Assembly (NCBI GenBank): GCA_020630795.1
Contig: JAHDIK010000005.1
Coordinates: 190,795 to 254,794, forward strand
Reading direction: 5' to 3'
Length of the DNA: 64,000 bases
DNA from: Colwellia sp.
GTDB lineage: Bacteria > Pseudomonadota > Gammaproteobacteria > Enterobacterales > Alteromonadaceae
The first letter of the stretch is position 1; each line of letters opens with the position of its first letter. The position numbers were made by a program, and so were the translations under genes. Below, piece by piece: positions 45,177 to 53,694 of this stretch. The notes under the pieces are model-generated. The model was not told where the DNA came from and made no database searches. It saw only the letters and a program-made list of their open reading frames with translations.

Positions 45177-46466
45177 ATGTCTTCAATTGCAAGCACTATG
45201 AAAGAAATAGATGAACGCGAAGGTGTTACGTCAATAAGTGCCAATGCTCGTATAGATTATATTCTACGTTTTTCACAACACGCGGTATTGGTTGTAGACG
45301 ACGATACAGAGTTGTGCACTCAAATAGGTAACCGTTTTTTAGGTTCACTTACCAAAGAACATAACGCAGCGTATGTTTCACTCTCTTCTAAATTAAACGA
45401 TATTCAAATTCGGTGCCGTATTATCGAACAGTTGTTTGGTAATACGCTGTTTGACCCGGAGCAACCATTATCCGTAAATGTTATTAAGTTATCTGAAGCT
45501 AATGAGAGTGTGATCACTATTGTTGTGGGCAATGCTGAGCATATGTCGCTTCAACTATTTCATGAGCTTTGCCAGTTATCTGAAACTGCGAAAAAACTAA
45601 AAAAAGTCGTTAACGTTGTGTTTCTGGGAAGTATTGAAGCAGGGCAAATTATTGCTGACAATGAATCTTTGTTCGATAAAAAGCTTTCAATTATTCAGGC
45701 AAACAATGGTCAGCTTTTGAGTATGAATGCGGCTATTTTCAAAAGCAAAACAGGAAACAAGCTTGTTACTGCGTTTAAAGTTATATCAATAGTTATGATA
45801 CTTGGTGCGATAATGGCGCTGATGTTTATATCAGACCTATGGAGTGATAAAAAAGTAGCTGTTGAAGACACTGTTATCACTTCTAAAGTAGATGACGCTA
45901 CAGACCAATTTATACAGATTAAAAAAGAAGATACTCTAACGACAACTCCTACTGAAACAAATACTATAGAACCTTCCTCGTTAGCGACTTCTCAAGAAGT
46001 TTTCAATTTATTGATGCCTAAAGAAGCTACAAAGCCGAATGAGGTGGTGAAAGAGGCGAGCAAGTTGGTTACACCTTCCTCTACTGAGATTATTGATAAT
46101 AAAACTTCTTCAAAAAAAGCAGAACCTACCAATAAATCAAACGCAGTTAAAGTTGAAACCTACGATCTTGATGAAAACTATTTCAAATCGTTAAATTCTG
46201 GTGTGGTAATACAGTTCGCGAGTTTTGCAAAGCTTGAGGGGTACAATACTTTTATTCAACAGTATCCGAATGTAGAACTTAAAGGTTATGTTCGTCAGCT
46301 TAACGGTATAAAGTCACATATTATTACGAGTACGGTATATTCAACTCATGCTGATGCAAAACTTATGATTTCAGAATTACCTCAGGATTTAAGGGCTAGA
46401 GGGCCATGGGTAAAGTCAATTCAAGCCATTAATAATGAAATCAATTTATATCAAGATAGCAAATAA
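45177..46466 (+). CDS. damX: SPOR-domain cell division protein DamX
   Basis: The 429-residue DamX homologue has a cytoplasmic AAA-like N-terminal region (about 1-195), one membrane helix (about 201-221, FKVISIVMILGAIMALMFI), and a long Ser/Thr/Lys-rich linker. The C-terminal SPOR domain (about 340-420, VVIQFASFAKLEGYNTFIQQ) binds denuded septal peptidoglycan. Its position between aroB and dam is the classic one. The N-terminal region lacks an intact Walker A motif, as in other DamX proteins. It should locate to the division ring. Confidence 0.9.
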   Translation: MSSIASTMKEIDEREGVTSISANARIDYILRFSQHAVLVVDDDTELCTQIGNRFLGSLTKEHNAAYVSLSSKLNDIQIRCRIIEQLFGNTLFDPEQPLSVNVIKLSEANESVITIVVGNAEHMSLQLFHELCQLSETAKKLKKVVNVVFLGSIEAGQIIADNESLFDKKLSIIQANNGQLLSMNAAIFKSKTGNKLVTAFKVISIVMILGAIMALMFISDLWSDKKVAVEDTVITSKVDDATDQFIQIKKEDTLTTTPTETNTIEPSSLATSQEVFNLLMPKEATKPNEVVKEASKLVTPSSTEIIDNKTSSKKAEPTNKSNAVKVETYDLDENYFKSLNSGVVIQFASFAKLEGYNTFIQQYPNVELKGYVRQLNGIKSHIITSTVYSTHADAKLMISELPQDLRARGPWVKSIQAINNEINLYQDSK

Positions 46467-46519
46467 TTAGATACAATCCCCACCTAATCAATATATAAGT
46501 TACTACGTCATAAAATTTA

Positions 46520-47347
46520 ATGAAAATTAAGCACAGAGCTTTTTTAAAGTGGGCTGGCGGTAAATATTCTTTAACCGAAATGATAGGCCAAATGTTACCA
46601 GCTGGAAACCGCCTACTTGAGCCATTTGTCGGAGCAGGTTCTGTATTTCTTAATACTGATTATGATGAATATGTGCTTAACGATATTAATGCAGATCTTA
46701 TAAATTTATATAAGATTATCCAAAAAACGCCCGAAAAATTCATAGGCGATGCGTCTAAACTATTCACGCCGTCAACCAATAGTCCTGAAGCTTATTATCA
46801 ATTTCGAAAAGAGTTTAATGAGACTAAAGATACCTATTATCGTTCATTGTTGTTTTTATACATGAATAGACACGGTTACAATGGTTTATGCAGATATAAT
46901 AAATCAGGTGGTTACAACGTTCCGTTTGGGAAATACAAAAAGCCTTACTTCCCTCGTGAAGAGCTAGAATATTTTGCTGAGAAGTCTGTTAAAGCAACGT
47001 TTGTGTGTGAAGATTACAGATCGGTAATTACCAAAGCTAATGATGATGATGTTATATACTGTGATCCTCCATATGTACCTTTAAGTAAAACAGCAAGTTT
47101 TACGAGCTATGCGGGGAATGGCTTTGGTTTAGATGAACAAGCCGACCTTGCAAATGCAGCGGAAGATATTATTACCAAAGGCAAAGTGAACGTATTGATC
47201 AGTAACCACGACACGATTTGGACGCGTAAAATATACGAACATGCAGATAAAATAAAATCTATCCAAGTCGCTCGAACAATCAGTCAAAAAGGCGGAAACC
47301 GTAAAAAAGTATCCGAACTTCTTGTGTTATATAAGTCTACATTATAA
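46520..47347 (+). CDS. dam: DNA adenine methylase Dam
   Basis: This 275-residue orphan methyltransferase methylates adenine in GATC, guiding mismatch repair and replication timing. The motifs of the alpha-type N6-adenine class are KWAGGKYSLTEMI near residue 10 (motif X), LEPFVGAGSVFLN near 34 (motif I, AdoMet), and the catalytic DPPYVPLSKT near 181 (motif IV). The length and its place after damX fit. rpe, which normally follows, is displaced 2 kb downstream by three other genes. Confidence 0.96.
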   Translation: MKIKHRAFLKWAGGKYSLTEMIGQMLPAGNRLLEPFVGAGSVFLNTDYDEYVLNDINADLINLYKIIQKTPEKFIGDASKLFTPSTNSPEAYYQFRKEFNETKDTYYRSLLFLYMNRHGYNGLCRYNKSGGYNVPFGKYKKPYFPREELEYFAEKSVKATFVCEDYRSVITKANDDDVIYCDPPYVPLSKTASFTSYAGNGFGLDEQADLANAAEDIITKGKVNVLISNHDTIWTRKIYEHADKIKSIQVARTISQKGGNRKKVSELLVLYKSTL

Positions 47348-47477
47348 TAATTTAATGTTAGATTATTGTTAATTTAATGTTTGATTGTTGTTTACATCTC
47401 TTTTGATTTATGCAATAAACTTATTACTTACAGTTTTTAATGTTGTAAGCAATATAATAATAATAAAAGAGATCACT

Positions 47478-48146
47478 ATGTTTAAAAAATACATGTTACT
47501 TCTCGTATGTCTTATAGGCTTTACGAGCTTAAACAGTCATGCCGCTTTAATTTTTAACGGTTCTTATACTACAAATACTGATCAATCTTTAGATTGGCTT
47601 CGTTGGGATTTGACCAATGGGCAATCTTATAATGATATTCAATCTCAACTTGGAAGTGGTGGAGAATTCGAAGGTTGGCGTTACGCAACGTCAAACGAAG
47701 CCAAAAACTTTTTAAGTTCTTTTGGGTTGATAGATTATCAATCATTCAACCTAGCTCAAGAAAACTCATTCGAGGCTTGGAAACAGCTAACAGATTATAT
47801 GGGGTTTGATCACTCGTATTATGGTTCTCCTGACTTTAATTGGATATATGGTATGGTTGATGCTGAGGGAGGTACATTTTCTCAGTCCTTTAATCACTTT
47901 TATTACGTTAACTCTCAAGACCCATTAAAACATTTTACAAGTAGCTTTAGTGTCGATGCTAAAATGATTTTTCTAGGTAGCTTTCTTGTTCGTGATTCGG
48001 TAAGTTTTAGTTCATTAAGTATGTCTACCCCCGTAGCTGAACCTACCCCACTTATTTTATTGTTAATCGCGTTGGTTATGCTTAGGCTTTCTTTGCTGTT
48101 TAGTAGGAGTAGCCTCAAGAAAGATAATGTAACTCTTACGGCATAA
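47478..48146 (+). CDS. Secreted protein with PEP-CTERM-like sorting tail
   Basis: The 222-residue protein has a signal peptide (cleavage near NSHAAL) and a Trp/Tyr-rich globular domain (SLDWLRWDLTNGQSY, FEGWRYATSNEAKNF) like those of many PEP-CTERM proteins. The C-terminus has VAEPTP, a hydrophobic helix (LILLLIALVMLRLSLLF) and a basic stretch (SRSSLKK). This is the layout of an exosortase sorting signal, with AEP in place of PEP and a longer tail than usual. I start it at the ATG after AAAAGAGATCACT, not at an upstream frame opening. Its 3' end overlaps the DUF2970 gene by 11 nt. The assignment is fairly but not fully certain. Confidence 0.65.
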   Translation: MFKKYMLLLVCLIGFTSLNSHAALIFNGSYTTNTDQSLDWLRWDLTNGQSYNDIQSQLGSGGEFEGWRYATSNEAKNFLSSFGLIDYQSFNLAQENSFEAWKQLTDYMGFDHSYYGSPDFNWIYGMVDAEGGTFSQSFNHFYYVNSQDPLKHFTSSFSVDAKMIFLGSFLVRDSVSFSSLSMSTPVAEPTPLILLLIALVMLRLSLLFSRSSLKKDNVTLTA

Positions 48147-48330
48147 CTAACGTAACAATAGCTATCAGTGCGGCAATAAATAGTAAAACACCGATAATAC
48201 CTGCAATGATAAAGTGGATAAATTTTCCTTGGGAGAAATCCCTTTGCCTATTGGCTTCACTTTGTACACCAAAAAACGCTGCACCTACGCTTTTAGCTGT
48301 TTCTTTAAAGCTGTTTTCTTGTTCTTTCAT
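48136..48330 (-). CDS. DUF2970 small membrane protein
   Basis: This 64-residue protein of the DUF2970 family has a conserved cytoplasmic start (SVGAAFFGVQSEANRQRDFSQG) and a single C-terminal membrane helix (FIIAGIIGVLLFIAALIAIVTLV). Function unknown. It is complete and close to the normal family length. It is convergent with the PEP-CTERM-like gene and shares 11 nt at the 3' ends. Confidence 0.88.
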   Translation of the reverse strand: MKEQENSFKETAKSVGAAFFGVQSEANRQRDFSQGKFIHFIIAGIIGVLLFIAALIAIVTLVMP

Positions 48331-48390
48331 CTATGCCTCTGCTAAACGTAAAGCCTGTTTTATTAGCATAGATAAATTACAGATGAAAAA

Positions 48391-48414
48391 AAAGCCTAAC
48401 TTACGTTAGGCTTT
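48391..48414 (-). terminator. Terminator after the TorF-type porin gene
   Basis: The perfect 10-bp stem AAAGCCTAAC / GTTAGGCTTT has a 4-nt loop. On the minus strand it follows the porin stop by about 22 nt and runs into a tract of eight T. Confidence 0.85.
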
Positions 48415-48436
48415 TGAGTATAGAAACGAATTAATA

Positions 48437-49096
48437 TTATAAGTCGAAGTCTACAGCGTAAGAAACGTATACACTTGTGTTTGTGTTTTCGTGCTTGTTA
48501 ACACCAAATGTAAAGCCGTCTTTTGAAGCGCTAACACCTAGGTCGTAACCGTTGTAAACACTTGAGCTGTCTTCTGTATCGTAGTAGCCAGCGTGCAATC
48601 CAATTTCAACACCTGACGCGTCTAAAGCGTAGTCAGCTGTGTAGTAAATGTCGTCTGCAAAGTCTTCATCCCATTCAGCGTGAGCTAATACACTTACACC
48701 AAATGAAAAAGCATCAATACCTACAGACGCGTAAATTTCACCGAAATCAGCATCACCAACTGATGCGAAAGAGCTGTCATATCCGTAGAAGATGTAACCA
48801 AAGTCGTAGCTAACGCCATTTGATTCGAAGCCGTAACCTAAGTACAAATCTACTTCTGCAGCACCGCCACCTAAGCTAGATGCCCATGTACCTACGTAAA
48901 ACCCAGAATCAGAAGCGTAGTCAATACCACCAGAAATAGCTGAGTCGTCACCCGATTGAGTGATACCACGCCAGATGTAGTTAGATGTTGCGCCAACGTT
49001 TGCTGATAAACCTTCTACAGCAGCTGCTTGAGTTGAAACAAGTGCAGAAGAAGCTAATGCTGCACCAAGTGCGATAGTTAAAACTGATTTTTTCAT
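48437..49096 (-). CDS. TorF family putative porin
   Basis: This 219-residue outer membrane protein has a standard signal peptide (cleavage near TQAAAVEG). The conserved family start ANVGATSNYIWRGITQSGDD is followed by about twelve amphipathic strands with Gly/Tyr/Asp-rich turns, ending in DFDL. The family is annotated as putative porins; substrates are unproven. It is monocistronic and lies in the extra segment between dam and rpe. The acidic, Asp-rich composition is usual for marine porins. Confidence 0.88.
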   Translation of the reverse strand: MKKSVLTIALGAALASSALVSTQAAAVEGLSANVGATSNYIWRGITQSGDDSAISGGIDYASDSGFYVGTWASSLGGGAAEVDLYLGYGFESNGVSYDFGYIFYGYDSSFASVGDADFGEIYASVGIDAFSFGVSVLAHAEWDEDFADDIYYTADYALDASGVEIGLHAGYYDTEDSSSVYNGYDLGVSASKDGFTFGVNKHENTNTSVYVSYAVDFDL

Positions 49097-49403
49097 GTTT
49101 AATTCTCTTTAAGTTTTTGTTGTTGTTAGAGTTACAGCAACAACAATGCCTAATTTTAAAAAATGAATAAATATTTATTAAAATCAAATAATTATCTTCG
49201 TTGTGATTTGTTCATCTTAAATGTGAATTGTATTTGTGCGTTATTTTGGTGCGTAATTCTGGTGCTGTTTGCACTAGAATTGATCGTTCAACATTCAGTA
49301 AAGACTAAAGTGAATATTTTGAAGGGGTAAATAAACGCTACTAGCATAGAAAAATATTCGAGATTGTTATAAAGTACTGCTGATTTTTCTCAAGGGTTTA
49401 TCT
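49097..49403. other. Intergenic region between torF-type gene and rpe
   Basis: These 307 nt hold no convincing gene. An 11-bp imperfect inverted repeat at 49255-49281 (AATTCTGGTGC / GCACTAGAATT, 5-nt loop, one G-T pair) is the only structure seen; it has no T run. Divergent promoters for the porin and rpe must lie here. Confidence 0.5.
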
Positions 49404-50072
49404 ATGTCATTTTTAATTGCTCCCTCTATATTATCAGCCGATTTTGCACGATTAGGTGATGACGTTGCCGATGTGTTAAAAGCTGGCGCAGATGTTATTC
49501 ATTTTGATGTAATGGATAATCATTTTGTACCGAACTTAACGTTCGGCCCTATGGTGTGTAAGTCACTTCGAAATTACGGTATTGAAGCACCAATTGATGT
49601 GCATTTAATGATAAAACCGGTAGATAGCCTAATTCCCGAGTTTGCAAAAGCTGGGGCAGATATTATTACCTTTCACCCTGAAGCTACAGATCACGTAGAT
49701 AGAACATTGCAACTGATCAAAGATTTAGGGTGCCAAGCAGGGGTTGTATTAAACCCAGCAACACCGCTTACTTGTTTAGATTTTATTATGGATAAAGTAG
49801 ACGTCATTCTATTAATGTCTGTAAATCCCGGTTTTGGTGGGCAATCATTTATCCCTTCAACAATTGATAAAATTAAGCTTGTTAAACAAAAAATTGAAGC
49901 AAGTGGACGAGTTATTAAGCTTGAAGTTGATGGCGGAGTTAATAAAGATAACATTGCAGAAATAGCAGCAGCAGGAGCAGACATGTTCGTTGCTGGTAGT
50001 GCTATTTTTTCGCAACCTGATTACGAAGTTGCGATTAACGAATTACGTACAGAGTTAAAGAAGATTAAGTAA
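49404..50072 (+). CDS. rpe: Ribulose-phosphate 3-epimerase
   Basis: This 222-residue TIM-barrel metalloenzyme interconverts ribulose 5-phosphate and xylulose 5-phosphate in the pentose phosphate pathway. Catalytic and metal residues sit in [14 protein letters not shown] (near residue 6), [19 protein letters not shown] (near 33), DVHLMI (near 68) and the second Asp in LEVDGGVN (near 176). The length is typical. It is followed after 37 nt by trpS, as in E. coli apart from the missing gph. Confidence 0.97.
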   Translation: MSFLIAPSILSADFARLGDDVADVLKAGADVIHFDVMDNHFVPNLTFGPMVCKSLRNYGIEAPIDVHLMIKPVDSLIPEFAKAGADIITFHPEATDHVDRTLQLIKDLGCQAGVVLNPATPLTCLDFIMDKVDVILLMSVNPGFGGQSFIPSTIDKIKLVKQKIEASGRVIKLEVDGGVNKDNIAEIAAAGADMFVAGSAIFSQPDYEVAINELRTELKKIK

Positions 50073-50109
50073 ATCTTCGAATTTATATTGAAAAAATTAA
50101 AGGAAAACC

Positions 50110-51114
50110 ATGAGTAAACCTATTGTATTAAGTGGCTGCCAACCGTCAGGTGAATTAACCATTGGTAATTATTTAGGGGCGTTAAAGCAGTGGGTAGACA
50201 TGCAAGACAGCCATGAGTGTTTTTACATGCTTGTTGATCAGCACGCTATTACTGTTCGTCCTGATCCTGAAGCGTTGAGAAAGGCGACACTTGACGGTTT
50301 AGCTTTGTATTTGGCTTGTGGTGTAGATCCAGAAAAAAGCACCATTTTTATTCAATCACATGTGCCTGAACACGCACAACTTAGCTGGGTGTTAAATTGT
50401 TACACGCAGATGGGTGAATTGAATAGAATGACGCAGTACAAAGACAAATCGCAAAAATCTGAAGCTCATATGAACTCTGGTTTATTTACTTATCCAGTAT
50501 TAATGGCTGCCGATATTCTTTTATACCGTGCAGACAGAGTACCCGTAGGCGATGATCAAAAACAACATTTAGAACTAGCGCGAGATATTGCGACTCGCTT
50601 TAATAATATTCATGGTGATGTATTTACGGTACCTGATCCGTATATTCCTGAGTTTGGTGCTCGTGTAATGAGTTTACAAGAGCCAACCAAGAAAATGTCT
50701 AAGTCAGACAACAACCCAAGTAACTTTATTGGTTTGTTGGAAGAGCCCAAAAAAATCGCAAAGAAAATAAAAAGAGCGATGACTGATTCAGACGAGCAAG
50801 CAAATATTTATTTTGATGTTGCTGAAAAGCCAGGTGTTTCTAACTTATTATCATTGTTGTCTTGCTGTACAGGAAAAACAGTAGAACAATTAGTGCCGGA
50901 ATATACAGACAAAATGTATGGTCACTTAAAAGGTGATGTTGCTGATGCCGTTGTAGCGCTTCTAGAGCCAATTCAGGAAAGGTATAACCAATACAGAAAT
51001 GATGAAGAGTTTCTTAACAGTGTAATGCGTAAAGGAGCTGAAAAAGCGTCTGCGCATGCGCAAGAGGTTCTTAAATCAGTATACGACGCAATAGGTTTTA
51101 TTCCTCGTCCTTAA
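50110..51114 (+). CDS. trpS: Tryptophanyl-tRNA synthetase
   Basis: This 334-residue class I aminoacyl-tRNA synthetase has the HIGH-equivalent TIGN in [19 protein letters not shown] (about residues 9-27) and the signature KMSKS at about residue 195 ([13 protein letters not shown]). Tryptophan-pocket segments such as [12 protein letters not shown] and [20 protein letters not shown] are intact. It charges tRNA-Trp in the cytoplasm. It is probably co-transcribed with rpe, and a strong terminator follows. Confidence 0.97.
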   Translation: MSKPIVLSGCQPSGELTIGNYLGALKQWVDMQDSHECFYMLVDQHAITVRPDPEALRKATLDGLALYLACGVDPEKSTIFIQSHVPEHAQLSWVLNCYTQMGELNRMTQYKDKSQKSEAHMNSGLFTYPVLMAADILLYRADRVPVGDDQKQHLELARDIATRFNNIHGDVFTVPDPYIPEFGARVMSLQEPTKKMSKSDNNPSNFIGLLEEPKKIAKKIKRAMTDSDEQANIYFDVAEKPGVSNLLSLLSCCTGKTVEQLVPEYTDKMYGHLKGDVADAVVALLEPIQERYNQYRNDEEFLNSVMRKGAEKASAHAQEVLKSVYDAIGFIPRP

Positions 51115-51160
51115 TTGATCATTTCATACGCATAAGTCACTTTATGCTGAGCAATAAAAA

Positions 51161-51186
51161 ACGCAACGTTAATCGTTGCGTTTTTT
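51161..51186 (+). terminator. Terminator after trpS
   Basis: The 8-bp stem ACGCAACG / CGTTGCGT with a 5-nt loop is followed by six T and preceded by A5, between convergent trpS and the FHA gene. It could serve both strands. Confidence 0.88.
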
Positions 51187-51212
51187 GTGTCTGTTTTTCA
51201 AGTTAACGTTTA

Positions 51213-52172
51213 TTAATCTTCTTTGGCTTTCTTTGATACCTTTTTGAATAGCTTGTCACTGTCTTTAACAAACTCTTCTACACTACTGCTTGATGTTACA
51301 TGAAAATCAGGTGTCATCAATGTCGCGTTATATCGAGGGTAAGGGTTAAATTCAGGTTTTTTACTGATTTTAATTAAGGCACTGCCACCAAAGAGTAGTG
51401 CTGTTAAACCAATACAAATAGCGATTCTACGTTTTTTAGTGGTATGGAAACCAATAATACAGTTGAACCAAAACATGCAAAACGATAATGCTATTGGTAT
51501 AAGTGCAATTAACCATACAAATGGCCATTGGCTAGAAACGTTAAATTGAACAAAGCGCTCCAGTATATCGTTTACCCACATAAGGTTGAAAAACACAAAA
51601 CAAATACCGAGCTGGCTTAAAAATCGAGTATCGTGTTTCGTTAATAACGACACCAATGCTATACCAGCAGGCCATAAGCCAAAAATAAGAGTCATTTTAA
51701 TTGCTGGTACAAATAACTGCGTAAAGGTAACGTCTTTCGGGTTGTTCAAATAGAATAAGTAGCCAGTTGATATTGCAAATAACAACACACTGAACACGAT
51801 AGTTGCTGGATTTCTCGCGATATCAATGAGGTTTTCAAACGGACTAAAGGTAACACTTTCTTCTACAGGGTGATTAGGAAACAAAATACGTATTTGGCTT
51901 TTACCTAACGTAATAATATCGCCCGACTCAACACGGTGTTCATTTAGTAAGTCTTTACTGTCTTCAATAAAGCTACCATTAATAGTATTTGCATCTGAAA
52001 CGGTCCAATATTCGCCGTTAAAGTTTATGTTTAAATGGTCTGCACATACGTGAGGGTCTGATACGATAATATCGTTGTGATAACCACGACCAATAGCCAC
52101 AGAGTCTTTTAGAAATTTATGTCTGCCGATGAGCTTATGACCACGGCTAATTTCTTCAATAATTATTTCCAT
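51213..52172 (-). CDS. FHA-domain polytopic membrane protein
   Basis: The 319-residue protein has an N-terminal cytoplasmic forkhead-associated domain (about residues 15-95) with the motif IGRGYHNDIIVSDPHVCADH and the loop DANTINGSFIED, which bind phosphothreonine peptides. Five membrane helices follow (about 118-138, 158-180, 187-207, 217-240, 251-270) and a short hydrophilic tail of about 45 residues. The overlap with the protease gene upstream (10 nt) implies coupled expression. No kinase or phosphatase gene is nearby. I do not know a named family with this layout. Confidence 0.8.
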   Translation of the reverse strand: MEIIIEEISRGHKLIGRHKFLKDSVAIGRGYHNDIIVSDPHVCADHLNINFNGEYWTVSDANTINGSFIEDSKDLLNEHRVESGDIITLGKSQIRILFPNHPVEESVTFSPFENLIDIARNPATIVFSVLLFAISTGYLFYLNNPKDVTFTQLFVPAIKMTLIFGLWPAGIALVSLLTKHDTRFLSQLGICFVFFNLMWVNDILERFVQFNVSSQWPFVWLIALIPIALSFCMFWFNCIIGFHTTKKRRIAICIGLTALLFGGSALIKISKKPEFNPYPRYNATLMTPDFHVTSSSSVEEFVKDSDKLFKKVSKKAKED

Positions 52173-53416
52173 GTAACCGACTCCATAAACTTCTTGGTAA
52201 ATGCCATAGCAGTATCTTGTTGAACACCAGCAATAGTGAAATGACTAACGAGCGCTCGGTTATTTTGGTCAATTGAACCAGCTATGTATAACACATCATA
52301 AAGTCCAGCGAAGTCTTTATAAGCACGGGTGCAAAATATCGCTTTGTTTTTAATATTTTGATGAGAAGGTGTAACAATGTCGTGTTGGCATTGAAACTCT
52401 GTAACATCGTCTTTTGTCGCTTTGTTTCCTGGGCCAGCACGTTTTATTTGCTGTTCGTACAGGGTATAGAATTTGGTATCGCTTAAGTCTTTACCTTGCA
52501 TATAGCGATAATCCATTTCGATAGCACCGGTAAAAAAGTTTGATGAAACGAAGGTGTCTTCTTCAAGCGTACAGTTTGCTACCGCCGTTAAAATTAACGC
52601 GTCGGTTTTGTCTGCATTCGAGTCGCCCCAACATCTAATATACGGCACATCTACTGTAGGTATTAGGCCTTGTCCAAGCTGTTTTAATTGCCATTCGCTG
52701 TTTAAAATTGTTGAGATGAGCTTGTTCTGGTTTTCAACCAGTTGTTCTAGCATTTGTGCTTCAATGTTTTCAGGTGGCTTGATTTTATAATTGTTGAATA
52801 AAGCTACTAGCTTTTCATGTGGTACTAAAAAGCCTATTTGATTACCTGAGGTCGCTACGTTTATGCCTACTACTTCCGTTTTTGCATTAACAACAGGTCC
52901 ACCGCTCATGCCTGAATTTACAGAACCCGTAAAATGAATACGATCGTTGAAAGACTCTTTCTTCAAGCCATTGTATGTACCCGGCACTACAATCATGCCT
53001 AAATCGTGTGGATTACCTAATGAAAAAAGCTCTTCACCTTTTGCTGGAACACTGTCAGAAATGGCAAAAAATGGCATAGGTTGAGTCGTTTCTCGCTTTA
53101 CTAGCGCTAAATCGTTAATTACATCAACACTTTTTAGTTCTAGCTGGCCTTTGTTGCCCAAGTTGTCTAAATATTCCATTCTGTATTTGCTTGGATGGCG
53201 AGCGTACCCAGAAATTACATGGTAATTCGTGCCAATTAGGCCATCGTCAGTAATTTGAAAACCAGAACCTATGGAAGACTTTTCACCACTGGTTTTATCA
53301 ATCAAACGAATTTGATACAGGGAAGGGGCCAACTGCTTGAAAATTTCTTCTGCTTGCTCTGTAGCTTGAGCAATCATCGACACTGTAAATAAGAGTAAGG
53401 TGATAATACCTTTCAT
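52163..53416 (-). CDS. Secreted trypsin-like serine protease
   Basis: The 417-residue product has a signal peptide (cleavage near AQATEQ) and a chymotrypsin-fold S1 domain (about 25-205) with the full catalytic triad: His in IGTNYHVIS, Asp in DVINDLALVK, and Ser in NSGMSGGPVVN. The C-terminal 200 residues carry no recognisable PDZ domain, unlike HtrA/DegP. They contain four to six Cys (RCWGDSN, ANCTLEED, FQCQHD, IFCTRAY) that could form disulfides. It is probably periplasmic. It is transcribed with the FHA membrane gene, whose start lies inside its end. Confidence 0.85.
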   Translation of the reverse strand: MKGIITLLLFTVSMIAQATEQAEEIFKQLAPSLYQIRLIDKTSGEKSSIGSGFQITDDGLIGTNYHVISGYARHPSKYRMEYLDNLGNKGQLELKSVDVINDLALVKRETTQPMPFFAISDSVPAKGEELFSLGNPHDLGMIVVPGTYNGLKKESFNDRIHFTGSVNSGMSGGPVVNAKTEVVGINVATSGNQIGFLVPHEKLVALFNNYKIKPPENIEAQMLEQLVENQNKLISTILNSEWQLKQLGQGLIPTVDVPYIRCWGDSNADKTDALILTAVANCTLEEDTFVSSNFFTGAIEMDYRYMQGKDLSDTKFYTLYEQQIKRAGPGNKATKDDVTEFQCQHDIVTPSHQNIKNKAIFCTRAYKDFAGLYDVLYIAGSIDQNNRALVSHFTIAGVQQDTAMAFTKKFMESVTWK

Positions 53417-53559
53417 TTATAATCCTTATTGTGAATAACCTACCTATTGTGCCATTGTCAGCAAAATTGTCATTAAATAAAAGCAAAGAAATTGAAAAGT
53501 AAGGTAAAAAGTAAAATACCGCAGTAATTTGGTTTTAAATATTTAATCTATTTACGAAA

Positions 53560-53573
53560 TTGATCCACATCAA
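53560..53573. promoter_or_regulatory. Perfect FNR box between protease and TonB receptor genes
   Basis: TTGATCCACATCAA is an exact match to TTGAT-N4-ATCAA. It lies 122 nt before the TonB receptor start and 144 nt before the divergent protease start. No good -10 is found at the -41.5 spacing toward the receptor; toward the protease a TAAAAC is present at that spacing. So the target, and whether it activates or represses, are open. Confidence 0.7.
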
Positions 53574-53694
53574 ATTCATATAAAACAATTACCTAAAGGG
53601 TGTGACGTAATGTCGCAGTTCCCTATTTTTCGCTTGTTTAGCATAACGTGAGGCTGGATGATTACGCCATAAAAATTAACGCCAGTGAGTCACC

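Noticed and set aside
47348..47477. Sigma-54 promoter upstream of the PEP-CTERM-like gene, expected if PrsR controls it
   Set aside because: No GG-N10-GC arrangement was found; the GC dinucleotides present lack the -24 GG partner. An inverted CTTACA/TGTAAG pair is there but cannot be assigned.
53601..53617. CRP-like palindrome TGTGACGTAATGTCGCA
   Set aside because: The half sites are separated by seven bases instead of six and the right half differs from TCACA, so it is not a good CRP site.
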